DNA from: Turnera subulata
Taxonomy: Eukaryota; Streptophyta; Magnoliopsida; Malpighiales; Passifloraceae
Assembly: GCA_028386065.3 (NCBI GenBank)
Contig: JAKUCV010007117.1
Coordinates: 203,479 to 267,478 of the forward strand
Length of the DNA stretch: 64,000 nt
Reading direction: 5' to 3'
The notes under the pieces are model-generated. The model had not been told where the DNA came from. It saw only the letters and a list, made by a program, of their open reading frames with translations, and did no database searches. Numbering within the stretch: position 1 is the first letter of the stretch; the number at the start of each line of letters is the position of its first letter. This document shows positions 23,901 to 34,970 of this stretch, one piece after another. The translations under genes and the position numbers were made by a program.

Positions 23901-25307
23901 TTAAACTTCCGGTTCAACTCCGTTCTCCCTGGCTCTGGGTTGCTTGCTTTTTGCCCTTGATTCTTCTTCTTCTTTACTAGGTACATCACTGGACTTATCA
24001 GCTGGATTTGTCAATTGCTTGCCACTCTGCAAAGTGACAGCCTTACATTGCTCTTTTGGATTGATCTCCGGCTGTCCCGGCAATCTTCCTTGGGTATTCT
24101 GAAATTGTTGGGCATTTTGTGCAATCTGATTTTCGAGGATTTTGTTGTGTGCCTTGATTTGGGAAATCTCCTCCATGATGGTCTTGAACATGGTGACCAT
24201 ATCAGGCTGAGAATTGTGTTGGTTGCCTTGGTAATGTTGCTGCCCTTGATATGCTTGTTGGTTAGGATTGTCTGACTTCATTGGTTGATGGTATTGGTTT
24301 CCTCCTTGATGGTTGAAGTAGTTGGGTTGTCTATTGATGTAATTCACTTCTTCTAAATAGAGTTTTGGGCACTCATTGAAGTGATGAGGGCCGCTACAAG
24401 CTTCACATTTCAGAATTTTCTCTTGTGCACCTAATGATGGTGCCTTTGCAAATTTTGTGTTCATTTCCTTGATTTGATGTTGCAAGGAAGCAATGGTTGC
24501 ATCCAACATTTGCACCTTGTCAACTTGCAATACTCCATGGTGGTTTTGGCTCGTGCTTTCATTCAGGTTCTCCATTAGTTGGCAAGCCTACGGATAGAGT
24601 TCTGACATGAAGTTTCCTTCGGCTATAGAGTTTATGGTGGACTGCCCGGTTGGTGCAGCTCCATCATAGAATGTGTTTAGCAACATGGGAGGATGGATCA
24701 TATGAGTTGGGCATCTTGCAATGAGGTCTTGGTATCTCTCCCATGCATCTTTGAGAGACTTGTCGGGTCTTTGCTTGAAGGTCAGAATTTCACCTTGTAG
24801 TTTAGTGACCTTAGAAGATGGGAAGAATTTCTTCAAGAAAGCCGACTGGAGCTGGTCCCAAGTGGTGATGCTATTCGGTGGGAGGCTAGAGAGCCATTTT
24901 TGTGCCTTGTCTCGTACCGAATATGGAAGTAGGTGGAGCCTTTTTGCATCTTCACTGCACCCATTAATCCTAAAAGTGTCACAATAAGAAACAAAATTAT
25001 GTAAGTGTTGGTGAGGGTCTTCGAATGGAGTTCCAACAAAGTTGTTTTGCTGAACCATGGAGATGAGGCTCGGTCTAAGTTCACAATGGGCCGATTCTAT
25101 GGCTGGTTGGGCTATTCTGAATCTTGGCATGCCGGCTTGGCGAGCTAATAATTCGTTCATGGGCAGCGTGTTGATTTCTTCTTCTTCCACCATTGTTGTT
25201 GGGAGAGTCGAGGGTTCTACTTTTTGTCTATATTTTGCTTTGAAAAACCATTCAGGTTCCGATGTAAATTCGAGCCCTTGGCTTTTGCTTCGGGTGTTAT
25301 GGGTCAT
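23901..25307 (-). pseudogene. Athila-1 gag
   Basis: The likely start is the ATG at 25307 (MTHNTRSKSQGLEF), typical of the family. An in-frame upstream start at 25346 would add 13 residues. The capsid core follows (WLSSLPPNSITTWDQLQSAF, LTFKQRPDKSLKDAWERYQD). An in-frame TAG at 24588 interrupts it, then MENLNESTSQNHHGVLQ and the zinc motif CEACSGPHHFNEC. The C-terminus is Gln- and Asn-rich. Gag would form cytoplasmic particles. One stop splits an otherwise readable protein. Confidence 0.8.
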
Positions 25308-25390
25308 GCACCCGAAATAACTTAAACTTAGAGATGAGGTAAACAAGAGAAAAGGCCAGTTAGATCGAACCTAAAATTACTTGACGCTAG

Positions 25391-25408
25391 TCCCCGGCAA
25401 CGGCGCCA
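25391..25408 (-). other. Athila-1 primer-binding site
   Basis: The minus strand reads TGGCGCCGTTGCCGGGGA, the 18-nt primer site usual for Athila/Tat elements and generally assigned to tRNA-Asp. A six-base spacer separates it from the LTR end at 25415. It is a perfect-looking site and sets the element polarity. Confidence 0.9.
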
Positions 25409-25414
25409 AAAACT

Positions 25415-27155
25415 TGATGTGGTCAATACTGCAAGTGCACAGAATCGTCGTGGTACTCAAGGTCGTATCCACAAAGACTAGGGAAGATAATATTCGATTC
25501 AATTGTATGGCCAGAAATAAATGAAGATAAATAATCTCAGAATTGGAGATTCATAAGGAAGCAAATAACAAATTGAATGAGAAGAGGGCGGAAAGTAAAA
25601 TGGATAACGGAAGCAATAAACAAAGCAACAATGAAATGATAAAAGGCCTAGGTCATTTGGGAATTCACCGCCTTTCCTTTGCCATGGATCAATGTACTAT
25701 TTCAATTGAAACCTGCAGCCAAACACATGAATTTTGATGGGTAACAACCTATAGTGAAACCATCCGCTCTCGCCAATCTAGTCTCGTCTCAAAGAGTCAC
25801 CTAATTACTTTCGTCAATTAAATTACCTCTAGGAGCAATGATGCTTGTTGTTGCTACGGATTCCACGATAACCTAAAACCTTTCAGCATTTAGATTAAAG
25901 ATGATTGTTGATTTTCAGATAATAGACTTCTCCTCTCAGTACTTCACCTATTATCTAGAAGTTGCAGTAAAGCTGGCCACTTAAGCAAGAATTAAGCTCA
26001 CAACAATCAATCAAAATTGCCTTGCAAATGAACTGCAACAAATAGTACCTCAAACCATAGCAAATTTGGGGTCGGCTACATCCCTATGATCTAGAATGAA
26101 GATTAGTTCATCACTGAACTTGGAACAACAAATGAAAATAGAAAAGACATGATATCCTCTGAAACAATCTCACAAGAAAATCAAAGGAAAAACAACTTGA
26201 CAGAATTTTGGTTTCAAAGTGTGTGTGTGTGTTTCCCTCTCCCCCATCAGCTCTCATTCTTTTATAGTGCTTCTTCACTAGTTGGACAGCTTGGAGATGA
26301 CATATTTTAATGTTGTTTAGCCAAAAAAATTGTGCTGTAAAGGGCCTGAATGTTGAAGGCATTGCTGGTGGGGTGGTTGTAAGGGATGGGCTGCCACTTA
26401 CTTTTCCACCCTAACATGAATGTTCCTTCTTTTTTAATGTGCTAATAATTGAGCTTCCTTTCTAGGAAATTGTGTTGGTTTCTAGGCTGGTTTATACTCC
26501 TTGAATGCCTTCCAGGTCGTCCATTTAGATTGTCCAACAAAGCATGTCCTAATGGTTGCCATGATGCTCTTCTAGAAGGGGTCACATTGTTAACAACTTA
26601 TGACCCCAGAATTGCAAGCATATTTGGGACCTTTAGACAGCCAAATTGGACTTTGGGATATTCTAGAAAGTTGTAGATAATTCTTTTATCTTTCTTTCCA
26701 TATAAAAGACTCCCGAGTTGGACTTGTTTAGTAGGCGTTATGATGAAAATACCGAGACCGGGTCAGTGGGCAGTGCAGGATTCCTGCACGTCTACACTGA
26801 ACATAATTAGTTACTGCTCCTATTCCACAAGGCCAAAAATTAAAAACTTTATACCACTGGGAAGCTCAAGATGTCTACTTTAATCTACAACTAGTTTCAC
26901 ATTAATTGAACATCTGAGGCTTCTGAAATTGGCAAAAGAGTGAACTGTGCTCAAGTTTCTGCCCGGTTTCCAGCTTTGGCCGAAATTGATCGTTTTCGGT
27001 AGTGAAATTAGGCGATTTTACACCTGAAATCATTACTGTCAGTTCAAGCAATTTATTCAACAACTAAACAGAGAAAAATATATGATTTTTATTCAAAATA
27101 ATAATAATAAAGAAGTTTTCATTCCTTTATTACTATGTGAAATATGTGCAGATCA
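25415..27155 (-). repeat. Athila-1 5' LTR
   Basis: This 1741-bp LTR pairs with 16806-18483. On the minus strand it begins at 27155 and ends CCACATCA at 25415 just before the primer site. The minus-strand TATAAAAG at 26259-26266 is the likely promoter TATA box, and CCACCCCACC-type sequence near 26365 lies upstream. Its outer 440 bp are copied again at 29003-29442 through the tandem duplication. Confidence 0.85.
26259..26266 (-). promoter_or_regulatory. TATA box of Athila-1 5' LTR
   Basis: TATAAAAG on the minus strand, conserved at the equivalent place in the other LTR (17663-17670). It would direct transcription leftward through gag-pol. The role is inferred from position in the LTR. Confidence 0.5.
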
Positions 27156-27784
27156 AATATGCATGCTGATCTTATGCATGAAATGTGGTATGGTTCCTGT
27201 CGTAATCATGAACCGCACTTATGCTATTTTTGTTACAATCCCTTATTGATTATGCCAAAAGGGGGAGAAATCTGTTGTGTTGATTTTATGAAGGAACAGT
27301 GTGGATATGGTTTTTGTTAAAAACCACTAGATTGATTATGTAGGGATTATAGAGATATGGTTGTTGTTAAAATCATACTTTTGATCAATCTAATTAAGTT
27401 TTATGTTGGAAGTGTGGAAATGCAAAATCTAGTTCTTGTTAAAACCACACTTACGACTGCGATATGGTTTTTGTTAAAACCAAAACTTATATGTTGTGAA
27501 TGATGCGCTACTTCGTGTTATATATACATTCGACTAATATCATATGCAGAAAATGAAAACCACAGGGGGAGGTTTTTTGGCTAAGAAAGCCAAGATAAAA
27601 TTCACAAGGAAAGCTTTAAGCCAAAATAGTCCAAGTTCGTTATTTCTTGAAAATTATCTTATCCTTGTTGAATTACAAAAATATTTTTGAAATGGGGAGC
27701 AACAAAATAGGGGGAGCTTTTGAAACTATTTAAAATATTTTTAACCCTTGTTGCAAATGAAATCAACACTAATTTGTCATCATC

Positions 27785-27797
27785 AAAAAGGGAGAGA
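27785..27797 (+). other. Copia polypurine tract, unit 1
   Basis: AAAAAGGGAGAGA precedes the LTR start TGTTGGCCTAAAC (27799). A second copy lies at 30071-30083 in unit 2. An additional purine tract with CCAAAAGGGGGAGAAATC lies upstream at 27254 and 29542; it is inside the 3' region rather than at the LTR edge. Confidence 0.55.
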
Positions 27798-27798
27798 T

Positions 27799-29002
27799 TG
27801 TTGGCCTAAACTTGGGTTAATCACCTCTTAATGTTAAAATATGATTTTGCCATGTTTAGTCATGGTGTATAATTAATTTTGATGATTAACAAATTATAAG
27901 TGTGCTTTGAGTTTTGCCTTATGTTGATTTTAGCTTATAGAAGGAAATATGGTTTCTGATAAACTATATTGCAAAAAGACGCCAGATGGTTTTTGTTGCA
28001 ACCATATCTGCGAGCTGTCACTATCAAACTTTTCTGCAACTTGCATGTGGTCCTCCCAAGCATTATAAATCCACTTCCAACGGCCAAGATTGGTTAACAA
28101 GTAAGAAAAAAGGTTCAAAAATGTGCAGAAAATATTCTCCCTCATCTACCATGAAGATGGCCTCCTTGGTGGTCCAAACTTGCTGAAATAGAAACACATT
28201 GCAAGCAAAGAGATGCAACTTGCTAAGTCGTCCTCACACACATTAAAACTCAACTTCTAACGTTCAAGATTAAAGAGCAAGTAAGAGAGATGTTCCAGGA
28301 GATGTTATCTCTCAAAGTTGGTGGTCCAAACTTTCCATTTATGGTAATACTTTTCAACCACGAAGTTGACATGATGCAGTGGTCCCAAATTGAAGCATTA
28401 TTGAACTGAAGTCAACTTGGAGTTCAAAGAGCCGTTGCAGCTAGTTTCCCCCAACTCAAATTCAATAAAGAGGTTTCATCATACCTCTGGAAATGCTTCC
28501 CAGCCATTTGCAAAATCTAAGTTTATATGTTGTGCTTACACCTATGGTTTCAAATTTGGTTTCTGTGCTACCATTTGAATTCATTTAAAAGAGTAGCTTG
28601 TAAGCAAGACTTGGTGTAGTTTTGCTGGGAACTCAACTCTATGATTAGATTTGAGGGTAAGTTAGAGCTTAGCCTATGAAAAGCTTCTAAAGGTTAGAGC
28701 TTAGCTTGTGAAAAGCGTGTAAAGGTTTGAGCTTAATCTAGAAAAGCTTGTGATTGTAAAGGTTAAGGTTAAACCCACAAAACCCTACAGATAGTGAGAA
28801 TTTGAAATCCTAAAGGAGGATTCTTTAGGTAGTGGAGGTACCTGGTGAAGGGAACCACACTAAAATGTCTTATGCTCTTTTCTCTTCCCTGCCCTACCTC
28901 AGTTCTTAGCTTGAATCTCGCTATAGCATTCCAGACTGTGGTTTTTACAAAAACCAAATCTCTGCATAAACCGAAAAGAAGTTAAAGCGTAATTACCCCC
29001 GC
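27799..29002 (+). repeat. Copia LTR, unit 1, 3'-truncated
   Basis: It starts TGTTGGCCTAAACTTGGG and carries GGGAACCACACTAAAATG near its end, but stops at ATTACCCCCGC where the tandem duplication joins back to Athila LTR sequence. It lacks the terminal CTTAGG...CCTACA block. It has no LTR-A insertion and so provides the empty site for copy b at 28617-28621. Confidence 0.7.
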
Positions 29003-31180
29003 GTTAGACTTGTTTAGTAGGCGTTATGATCAAAATACCGAGACCGGGTCAGTGGGCAGTGCCGGATTCCTGCACGTCTAGACTGAACAGAATTAGTTAC
29101 TGCTCCTATTCCACAAGGCCAAAAATTAAAAAATTTATACCACTGGAAAGCTCAAGATGTCTACTTTCATCTGCAACTGGTTTCACATTAATTGAACATC
29201 TGAGGCTTCTGAAATTGGCAAAAGAGTGAACTGTGCTCAAATTTCTGCCCGGTTTCCAGCTTTGGCCGAAATTGATCGTTTTCGGTAGTGAAATGAGCCG
29301 ATTTTACACCTGAAATCATTATTGTCAGTTCAAGCAATTTATTCAACAATTAAACAGAGAAAAATATATGGTTTTTATTCAAAATAATAATAATAAAGAA
29401 GTTTTCATTCCTTTATTACTATGTGAAATATGTGCATATTAAATATGCATGCTGATCTTATGCATGAAATGTTGTATGGTTCCTATCGTAATCATGAACC
29501 ACACTAATGCTATTTTTGTTACAATCCCTTGTTGATTATGCCAAAAGGGGGAGAAATCTGTTGTGTTGATTTTATGAAGGAACAGTGTGGATATGGTTTT
29601 TGTTAAAAACCACTAGATTGATTGTGTAGGGATTATAGAGATATGGTTGTTGTTAAAATCATACTTTTGATCAATCTAATTAAGTTTTATGTTGGAAGTG
29701 TGGAAATGCAAAATCTAGTTCTTGTTAAAACCACACTTACGACTGCGATATGGTTTTTGTTAAAACCAAAACTTATATGTTGTGAATGATGCGCTACTTC
29801 GTGTTATATATACATTCGACTAATATCATATGCAGAAAATGAAAACCACAGGGGGAGGTTTTTTGGCTAAGAAAGCCAAGATAAAATTCACAAGGAAAGC
29901 TTTAGGCCAAAATAGTCCAAGTTCGTTATTTCTTGAAAATTATCTTATCCTTGTTGAATTACAAAAAAATTTTTGAAATGGGGAGCAACAAAATAGGGGG
30001 AGCTTTTGAAACTATTTAAAATATTTTTAACCCTTATTGCAAATGAAATCAACACTAATTTGTCATCATCAAAAAAGGAGAGATTGTTGGCCTAAACTTG
30101 GGTTAATCACCTATTAATGTTAAATTATGATTTTGCCATATTTAGTCATGATGTATAATTAATTTTGATGATTAACAAATTATAAGTGTGCTTTGAGTTT
30201 TGCCTTATGTTGATTTTAGCTTATAGAAGGAAATATGGTTTCTAATAAACTATATTGCAAAAACACGCCAGATGGTTTTTGTTGCAACCATATCTGCGAG
30301 CTGTCACTATCAAACTTTTCTGCAACTTGCATGTGGTCCTCCCAAGCATTATAAATCCACTCCCAACGGCCAAGATTGGTTAACAAGTAAGAAAAAAGGT
30401 TCAAAAATGTGCAGAAAATATTCTCTCTCATCTACCACGAAGTTGACCCCCTTGGTGGTCCAAACTTGCTGAAATAGAAACACTTTGCAAGCAAAGAGAT
30501 GCAACTTGCTAAGTCGTCCTCACACACATTAAAACTCAACTTCTAACGTTCAAGATTAAAGAGCAAGTAAGAGAGAGGTTCCAGGAGATGTTATCTCTCA
30601 AAGTTGGTGGTCCAAACTTTCCATTTATGGTAATAATTTTCAACCACGAAGTTGACATGATGCAGTGGTCCCAAATTGAAGCATTATTGAACTGAAGTCA
30701 ACTTGGAGTTCAAAGAGCCGTTGCAGCTAGTTTCCCCCCAACTCAAATTCTATAAAGAGGGTTCATCATACCTTTGGAAATCCTTCCCAGCCATTTGCAA
30801 AATCTAAGTTTATATGTTGTGCTTACACCTATGGTTTCAAATTTGGTTTCTGTGCTACCATTTGAATTCATTTTAAAGAGTAGCTTGTAAGCAAGACTAG
30901 GTGTAGTTTTTGTAACGCCCCGAATTTTCATAATTTGATTTTCGGAATTTTCGGAATTTTTAGACCAATTTTACCCTTGAGCTATTTTTGAGTTTTAGTC
31001 GAGGAAATAAATTATTATGCCTTGGAAATGTCAATTTTATGTTGGTATTGTTCATGGTTCGAGTCCCGTGGGAAACGGATTCAAGATCGGGGTGAAACGC
31101 GAAGGTTAACGTGATTACTAGTGAAACTACGTCGTTTCGAAAAAGAAAGAAGGAAAAAATAAAAAAACGGAGGGACGCGT

Positions 31181-31244
31181 TGACCAGGGGGTTGACCGCG
31201 CCTAAGTGGAACGACAGGTCGTCCACTAGGGCGGCCAAACCCTA
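31181..31244 (+). promoter_or_regulatory. Putative LTR-A promoter motifs, copy b
   Basis: Two TTGACC W-boxes (31181-31186 and 31193-31198), an imperfect inverted repeat (GTGGAACGAC and GTCGTCCAC), and a telo-box AAACCCTA (31237-31244) precede a 150-bp CT-rich tract. Downstream GGTAAGCG at 31590 and TTGCAG at 31819 could be intron ends. A stress-responsive promoter is inferred. Confidence 0.4.
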
Positions 31245-31318
31245 GCCGCTCCCTTCCTTCTTTTTCTTTTTCCTCCTCTCTTCTTTTCTCTTCTTCCTCT
31301 CTTTCTCACCGACGGCGC

Positions 31319-31357
<39 letters not shown>

Positions 31358-33389
31358 TTCTCCCTCTTCGTCTCTCTCTCTCTTTTCCTCTCTTCCTTCA
31401 ACCTCTCCCACTCCCGAATTCGTCCCTCTCACGAACCCACAAAACCGCCGCCACCACCTCTTCTCATCTCCTCTTCCTTGCTTCACGCCGCCGCGCCCAC
31501 GAGCCAGGGCGACGAGCACGCTAGTAGGGGCAAGGTTGACGGCAGAGGACTCGAGGACGAGCCCGAGACCCGTCAGCGCCGCCGCCATACCGGTAAGCGT
31601 CGCCTCTATTCTTCTTTATCCCTTCTCGGTTATCTCTTGGCTTGTCTCTGTTTGATTGTGTGTGTGTGTGGCCGGTGGGATGGTGATACGTGTTGGCTTG
31701 GATACGGCCTGAAGGTGGTAGTGCTTGCAGTTTTCTTTCTGTGACGGACGGACTGTCGCGTTGGTACAGTGGACGTGTTTGATTGTTGGTGGGGTCCGGC
31801 CAGATTGGGTGTTGTGTTGCAGGATCTATCTTGGACGGTGAGGGTGTTCGATTTGGGATTGAGCAACGACCGGTGGTGGACAATCTTTCAGGTAAGGATC
31901 TTTTACCGTGTTTGGTATTTTGATGGTAATATGTGAGATGAGTTTATCAAGTTGAGTTTCGTGATGGGTTTGTGGCAGAAGCGTTGGACTTCGTTTCTGG
32001 TGATTTTGGGGGTTTTCCGGCGAGTTGACCGGAATCCGGCGAGGCTCGGGAATTTTTCGGCGAAGGCTCGGGTTTTTGTTACGGCACTTAACGGTATTAC
32101 TTGGTTGTGTAATTTGTGTTCATTCATGGCATGTACCTTTAATTTCGGATTGGGGTATGTATTATTGTTAATGTATATAATAGTAATCGAGTACGGGAAT
32201 TATGTGGAACATAACCGGGAACTTACCGACACGGGTAGAACCATAGGCCGGGAATATTTGACTCGGGTAAAACCCTTAAGTGGAAATTGGTCCGAATCGG
32301 GCCTAGGCCCGGTAATGTGATTTTTATAACTTGGTTGATAACCATTGGACTTAGATGGACCTTAGGCCCGGGAACCCGTTACGGATATAATGAATGGGCC
32401 ATAGGCCCGGGAACTACTTATGGATTTAGTTGGGCTTAAGCCCGGTGAATCTTAGGTCCCGACACTCGGAGTTTAGGTGAGGGAACATCTTGTCGGGCTT
32501 AGACCCGGGAATTTCATAATTGGCTAACTAGGGACGGGTTTAACTCAGTTGAGCATTTAGTGACCATGCATGCACGTTTTTATTGTGATTGTTTGTAATT
32601 TGTTGTGTGTGCTGGTATTCAGGCACGGGTAACACACCTAGGGAGCTGGAGGATCTGTTTTGGGAAAAGCCCCACAGGACAATCGTCGTTGAGGTGACTT
32701 TATACGTCTTTTTATGTTTGTATGCATGAGCTTGTTGGATTGGTCTGTTTGAGTTGCATGCTTGTTTGCTGATATGCTGTGATCCGTATTGTGTGCCTAT
32801 GTGTTCTTTATTTGCTGGTTGAGCATGATTTTGGATTATTATGGAACGTAATTTGCGGTGTGATTTTGGGTAATTTGTGTAATGTGTTATGGGTCGGAGA
32901 CCCGGATATGTGACTAAGATGAGAATACACACAACCCTGTTAAATCACAACTTTTGGCATACATGAATTCATAACTTGTGAATAAAGATAATGTACAGTA
33001 GAAGATGGGCTACTGTGTGCTGATGACCGGTTGGTTTCGAGCGGGAAGTGATACCCCTCGGGTTTGCATGCGGGATAGCATGTGATATGCGGATTTGCAT
33101 ATGGGTCTGTAATGACCGGTTCTACCTCCCTCCTTCTACCTCCCCCTTTCTACCTCCCTCTTTCTATCTGTCACTCTCTCTCTCTCTATGGATATGTTTG
33201 GGCTTCGTGCCTCGTTTTATTTGGGCTTATGCATGGTTGTCTCATGAGACGGGACCGAGCTCGACGCGCACAGTAAGGGGCCCTGAATAATAAATTATAA
33301 TAAGAAAAACTTAACACACAACAGATGGAGAATAATGAACTGTTTGTTTGAATGTCTTGGCATGTTAGTACTGGTTGTTGTATGTTTGC

Positions 33390-33815
33390 CTACCGGATCC
33401 TGAAAGCTGATACAGTCTCATCTAGTCCCTGCTTCACCTCAAGAAAATGCTTCTTCTGCTCCTCCAGAAATCCAACAGTAAGAAACTCCTTGTAGAATTT
33501 CCCCTTGAAATCCTCCCAAGGCATCTCCACAGGCTTCGGTAAGTCGGCCACAAGTTCCTGCCACCAAGTCAATGCATACCCCGTGAACTTATGTGCCGCA
33601 AATCGAGCTCTCTGCTCAGGTGCACAAGTGAACTTCTCCAGAAAATTCTCCACCTGGCGAAACCAATCATCAAACTCCTTGACTTTGCCCTCTTCACCTG
33701 AGAATTCCTTCACTGCAGACTTATCCATGTGCTTATACCCACTCTCCATACCACCTGCTGCAGCAGGTGCTACCGGCTGGGCACCCTCTACCCTTCCAAA
33801 GTACGAACGTGGTTA
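33390..33815 (-). pseudogene. Gypsy gag fragment inside LTR-A
   Basis: The minus-strand frame 33749-33390 encodes a retrotransposon gag core: VKEFDDWFRQVENFLEKF, FAAHKFTGYALTWWQELVAD and WEDFKGKFYKEFL, then KKHFLEVKQGLDETVSAF. The WW and Q-G spacing match Ty3/gypsy capsid domains. It has no stop over 120 codons, an unusually well-kept frame for this window. It is antisense to the presumed LTR-A sense strand and is absent from copies a, c and d. It is a fragment: the C-terminus ends at the junction and no nucleocapsid or pol follows. Confidence 0.75.
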
Positions 33816-34612
33816 TCTCAGCAGGTAGCTGTGCTTCTTCTCCCGGTTGGATCCATAGGGCCGACTTGCATCCCACTTTTACTTTTGCTTTATTTTTATC
33901 ATCAATTTCGCCTGCACTGTGTTTTGATGAGATGTCATTTTGATTTTGATTATATTATCGGCGGGTTGTCGGGATTTAGTATTGATGATGTATCGGCAGG
34001 ATGCCGGGTTGATTTGAGGCTTGCTAAGCCGGTTTGATTATGTTCTTTATGACATCTCGAAATTTTAAGAATTTCTTTCCAGATAATGTTTTGATATTGG
34101 ATTTCGTGTCCTGGGATTCAGGGGTATCTTGGTAATTTCCTTGTGTTTAAGTATTTTATTGCAAAATTGGGACACGGGTGTTTCAGTTTTGCTGGGAACT
34201 CAACTCTATGATTAGATTTGAGGGTAAGTTAGAGCTTAGCCTATGAAAAGCTTCTAAAGGTTAGAGCTTAGCTTGTGAAAAGCATGTAAAGGTTTGAGCT
34301 TAATCTAGAAAAGCTTGTGATTGTAAAGGTTAAGGTTAAACCCACAAAACCCTAAAGATAGTGAGAATTTGAAATCCTAAAGGAGGATTCTTTAGGTAGT
34401 GGAGGTACCTAGTGAAGGGAACCACTCTAAAATGTCTTATGCTCATTTCTCTTCCCTGCCCTACCTCAGTTCTTAGCTTGGATCTCGCTATAGCATTCCA
34501 GTCTGTGGTTTTTACAAAAACCAAATCTCTGCTTAAACCGGAAAGAAGTTAAAGCGTAATTACCCCCGCATCCCCCCCCCCCCCCCCCCTCTTAGGCACT
34601 TTTGGGCCTACA

Positions 34613-34970
34613 AAAAAAATTAAAAACAATTTTTAAGTGTATTATTAGTAGTGTTTTCTCTTCTATTCTCAATTTCATAGTTATTTTTGAGGTATTAACT
34701 TCAAAAAAAAATTACATGTGAAATTCAACGGCCTAAAAAATCTAAAAATGTGGGCCAGCCTATGTATAGATATAATACCTTAAAGATCAAAATAAATAAA
34801 ACTTAACTTACCTTTTGTGGGATGGTTGATGTTGATACCTATATATAAGAAAAAAAGGGAAGATTAAATCAGAAATGTCACTATTCACAATATGGACCAA
34901 AATTCAAGATAATAATGAAATTGAAATAGGACAAAACCAACACGCTTAAATCCATTTATGATGATTTGGT
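34613..34970. repeat. AT-rich R and Q repeats
   Basis: An inverted type-R copy (TTTTTAAGTGTATTATTAGTAG) lies at 34630-34700, followed by a type-Q copy at 34748-34905 (GATACCTATATATAAG). These are the same two repeat types as at 14.4-15.4 kb on the other side of the copia nest. Confidence 0.55.

Larger units (their letters stand above)
16806..27155 (-). mobile_element. Athila-1, full-length Ty3/gypsy element
   Basis: This 10,350-bp element has two LTRs (16806-18483 and 25415-27155), an 18-bp primer site, gag, protease, RT, RNase H and integrase in Ty3/gypsy order, and a polypurine tract beside the left LTR. The LTR ends are mirror-like (TGATGTG...CCACATCA). Flanks read ATTAT at 16801-16805 and AATAT at 27156-27160, a 5-bp target duplication with one mismatch. 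It lies inside the plus-strand copia. The pol sequence (YRKLNSATRKDHFPLPFIDQ) is typical of the Athila clade. No envelope-like ORF is seen between integrase and the left LTR. Confidence 0.9.
30911..34185 (+). mobile_element. LTR-A copy b with internal gag fragment
   Basis: This 3275-bp unit starts TGTAACGCCCCGAATTTTC and ends GGACACGGGTGTTTCA. It is flanked by perfect GTTTT repeats at 30906-30910 and 34186-34190. Unit 1 of the tandem duplication shows the unoccupied site (GTAGTTTTGCTGGG at 28615-28628). It is longer than its relatives because about 425 bp of gag-like DNA at 33391-33815 replaces roughly 170 bp. A CT microsatellite lies at 31321-31385. Confidence 0.8.
26716..34569. repeat. 2287-bp direct tandem duplication
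   Basis: Unit 1 is 26716-29002 and unit 2 is 29003-34569. Unit 2 contains LTR-A copy b plus its 5-bp target repeat; subtracting those 3280 bp gives the same 2287 bp. Each unit holds the outer part of the Athila-1 LTR, the Athila target flank, the copia 3' noncoding part, its polypurine tract and most of its LTR. Both units read alike apart from scattered substitutions and small indels. Confidence 0.85.
15458..34612 (+). mobile_element. Truncated plus-strand copia, nest host
   Basis: Only the 3' portion remains: an extra-ORF remnant (15458-16556), a 3' noncoding part, a polypurine tract (27785-27797) and an LTR. It is split by Athila-1 (16806-27155), has its 3' end duplicated in tandem, and is split again by LTR-A copy b. 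The LTR end at 34600-34612 reads TTTGGGCCTACA, as in the minus-strand copia, so both are of related SIRE-like type. The 5' LTR, gag and pol are absent; the left edge abuts AT-rich repeats. Confidence 0.6.
30085..34612 (+). repeat. Copia LTR, unit 2, complete but interrupted
   Basis: This LTR starts TGTTGGCCTAAAC at 30085 and ends GGGCCTACA at 34612, about 1.25 kb after removing LTR-A copy b and one target repeat. A run of 18 C at 34572-34589 precedes the end. No primer site follows, consistent with its being a 3' LTR. Confidence 0.7.

Noticed and set aside
31226..31588. 120-codon minus-strand ORF in LTR-A copy b
   Set aside because: Produced by the CT microsatellite and GC-rich leader read backwards; no conservation between copies.
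34572..34589. Run of 18 C as a possible functional tract
   Set aside because: It falls at the end of a copia LTR where C-rich runs are common, and its length may reflect sequencing or assembly error.
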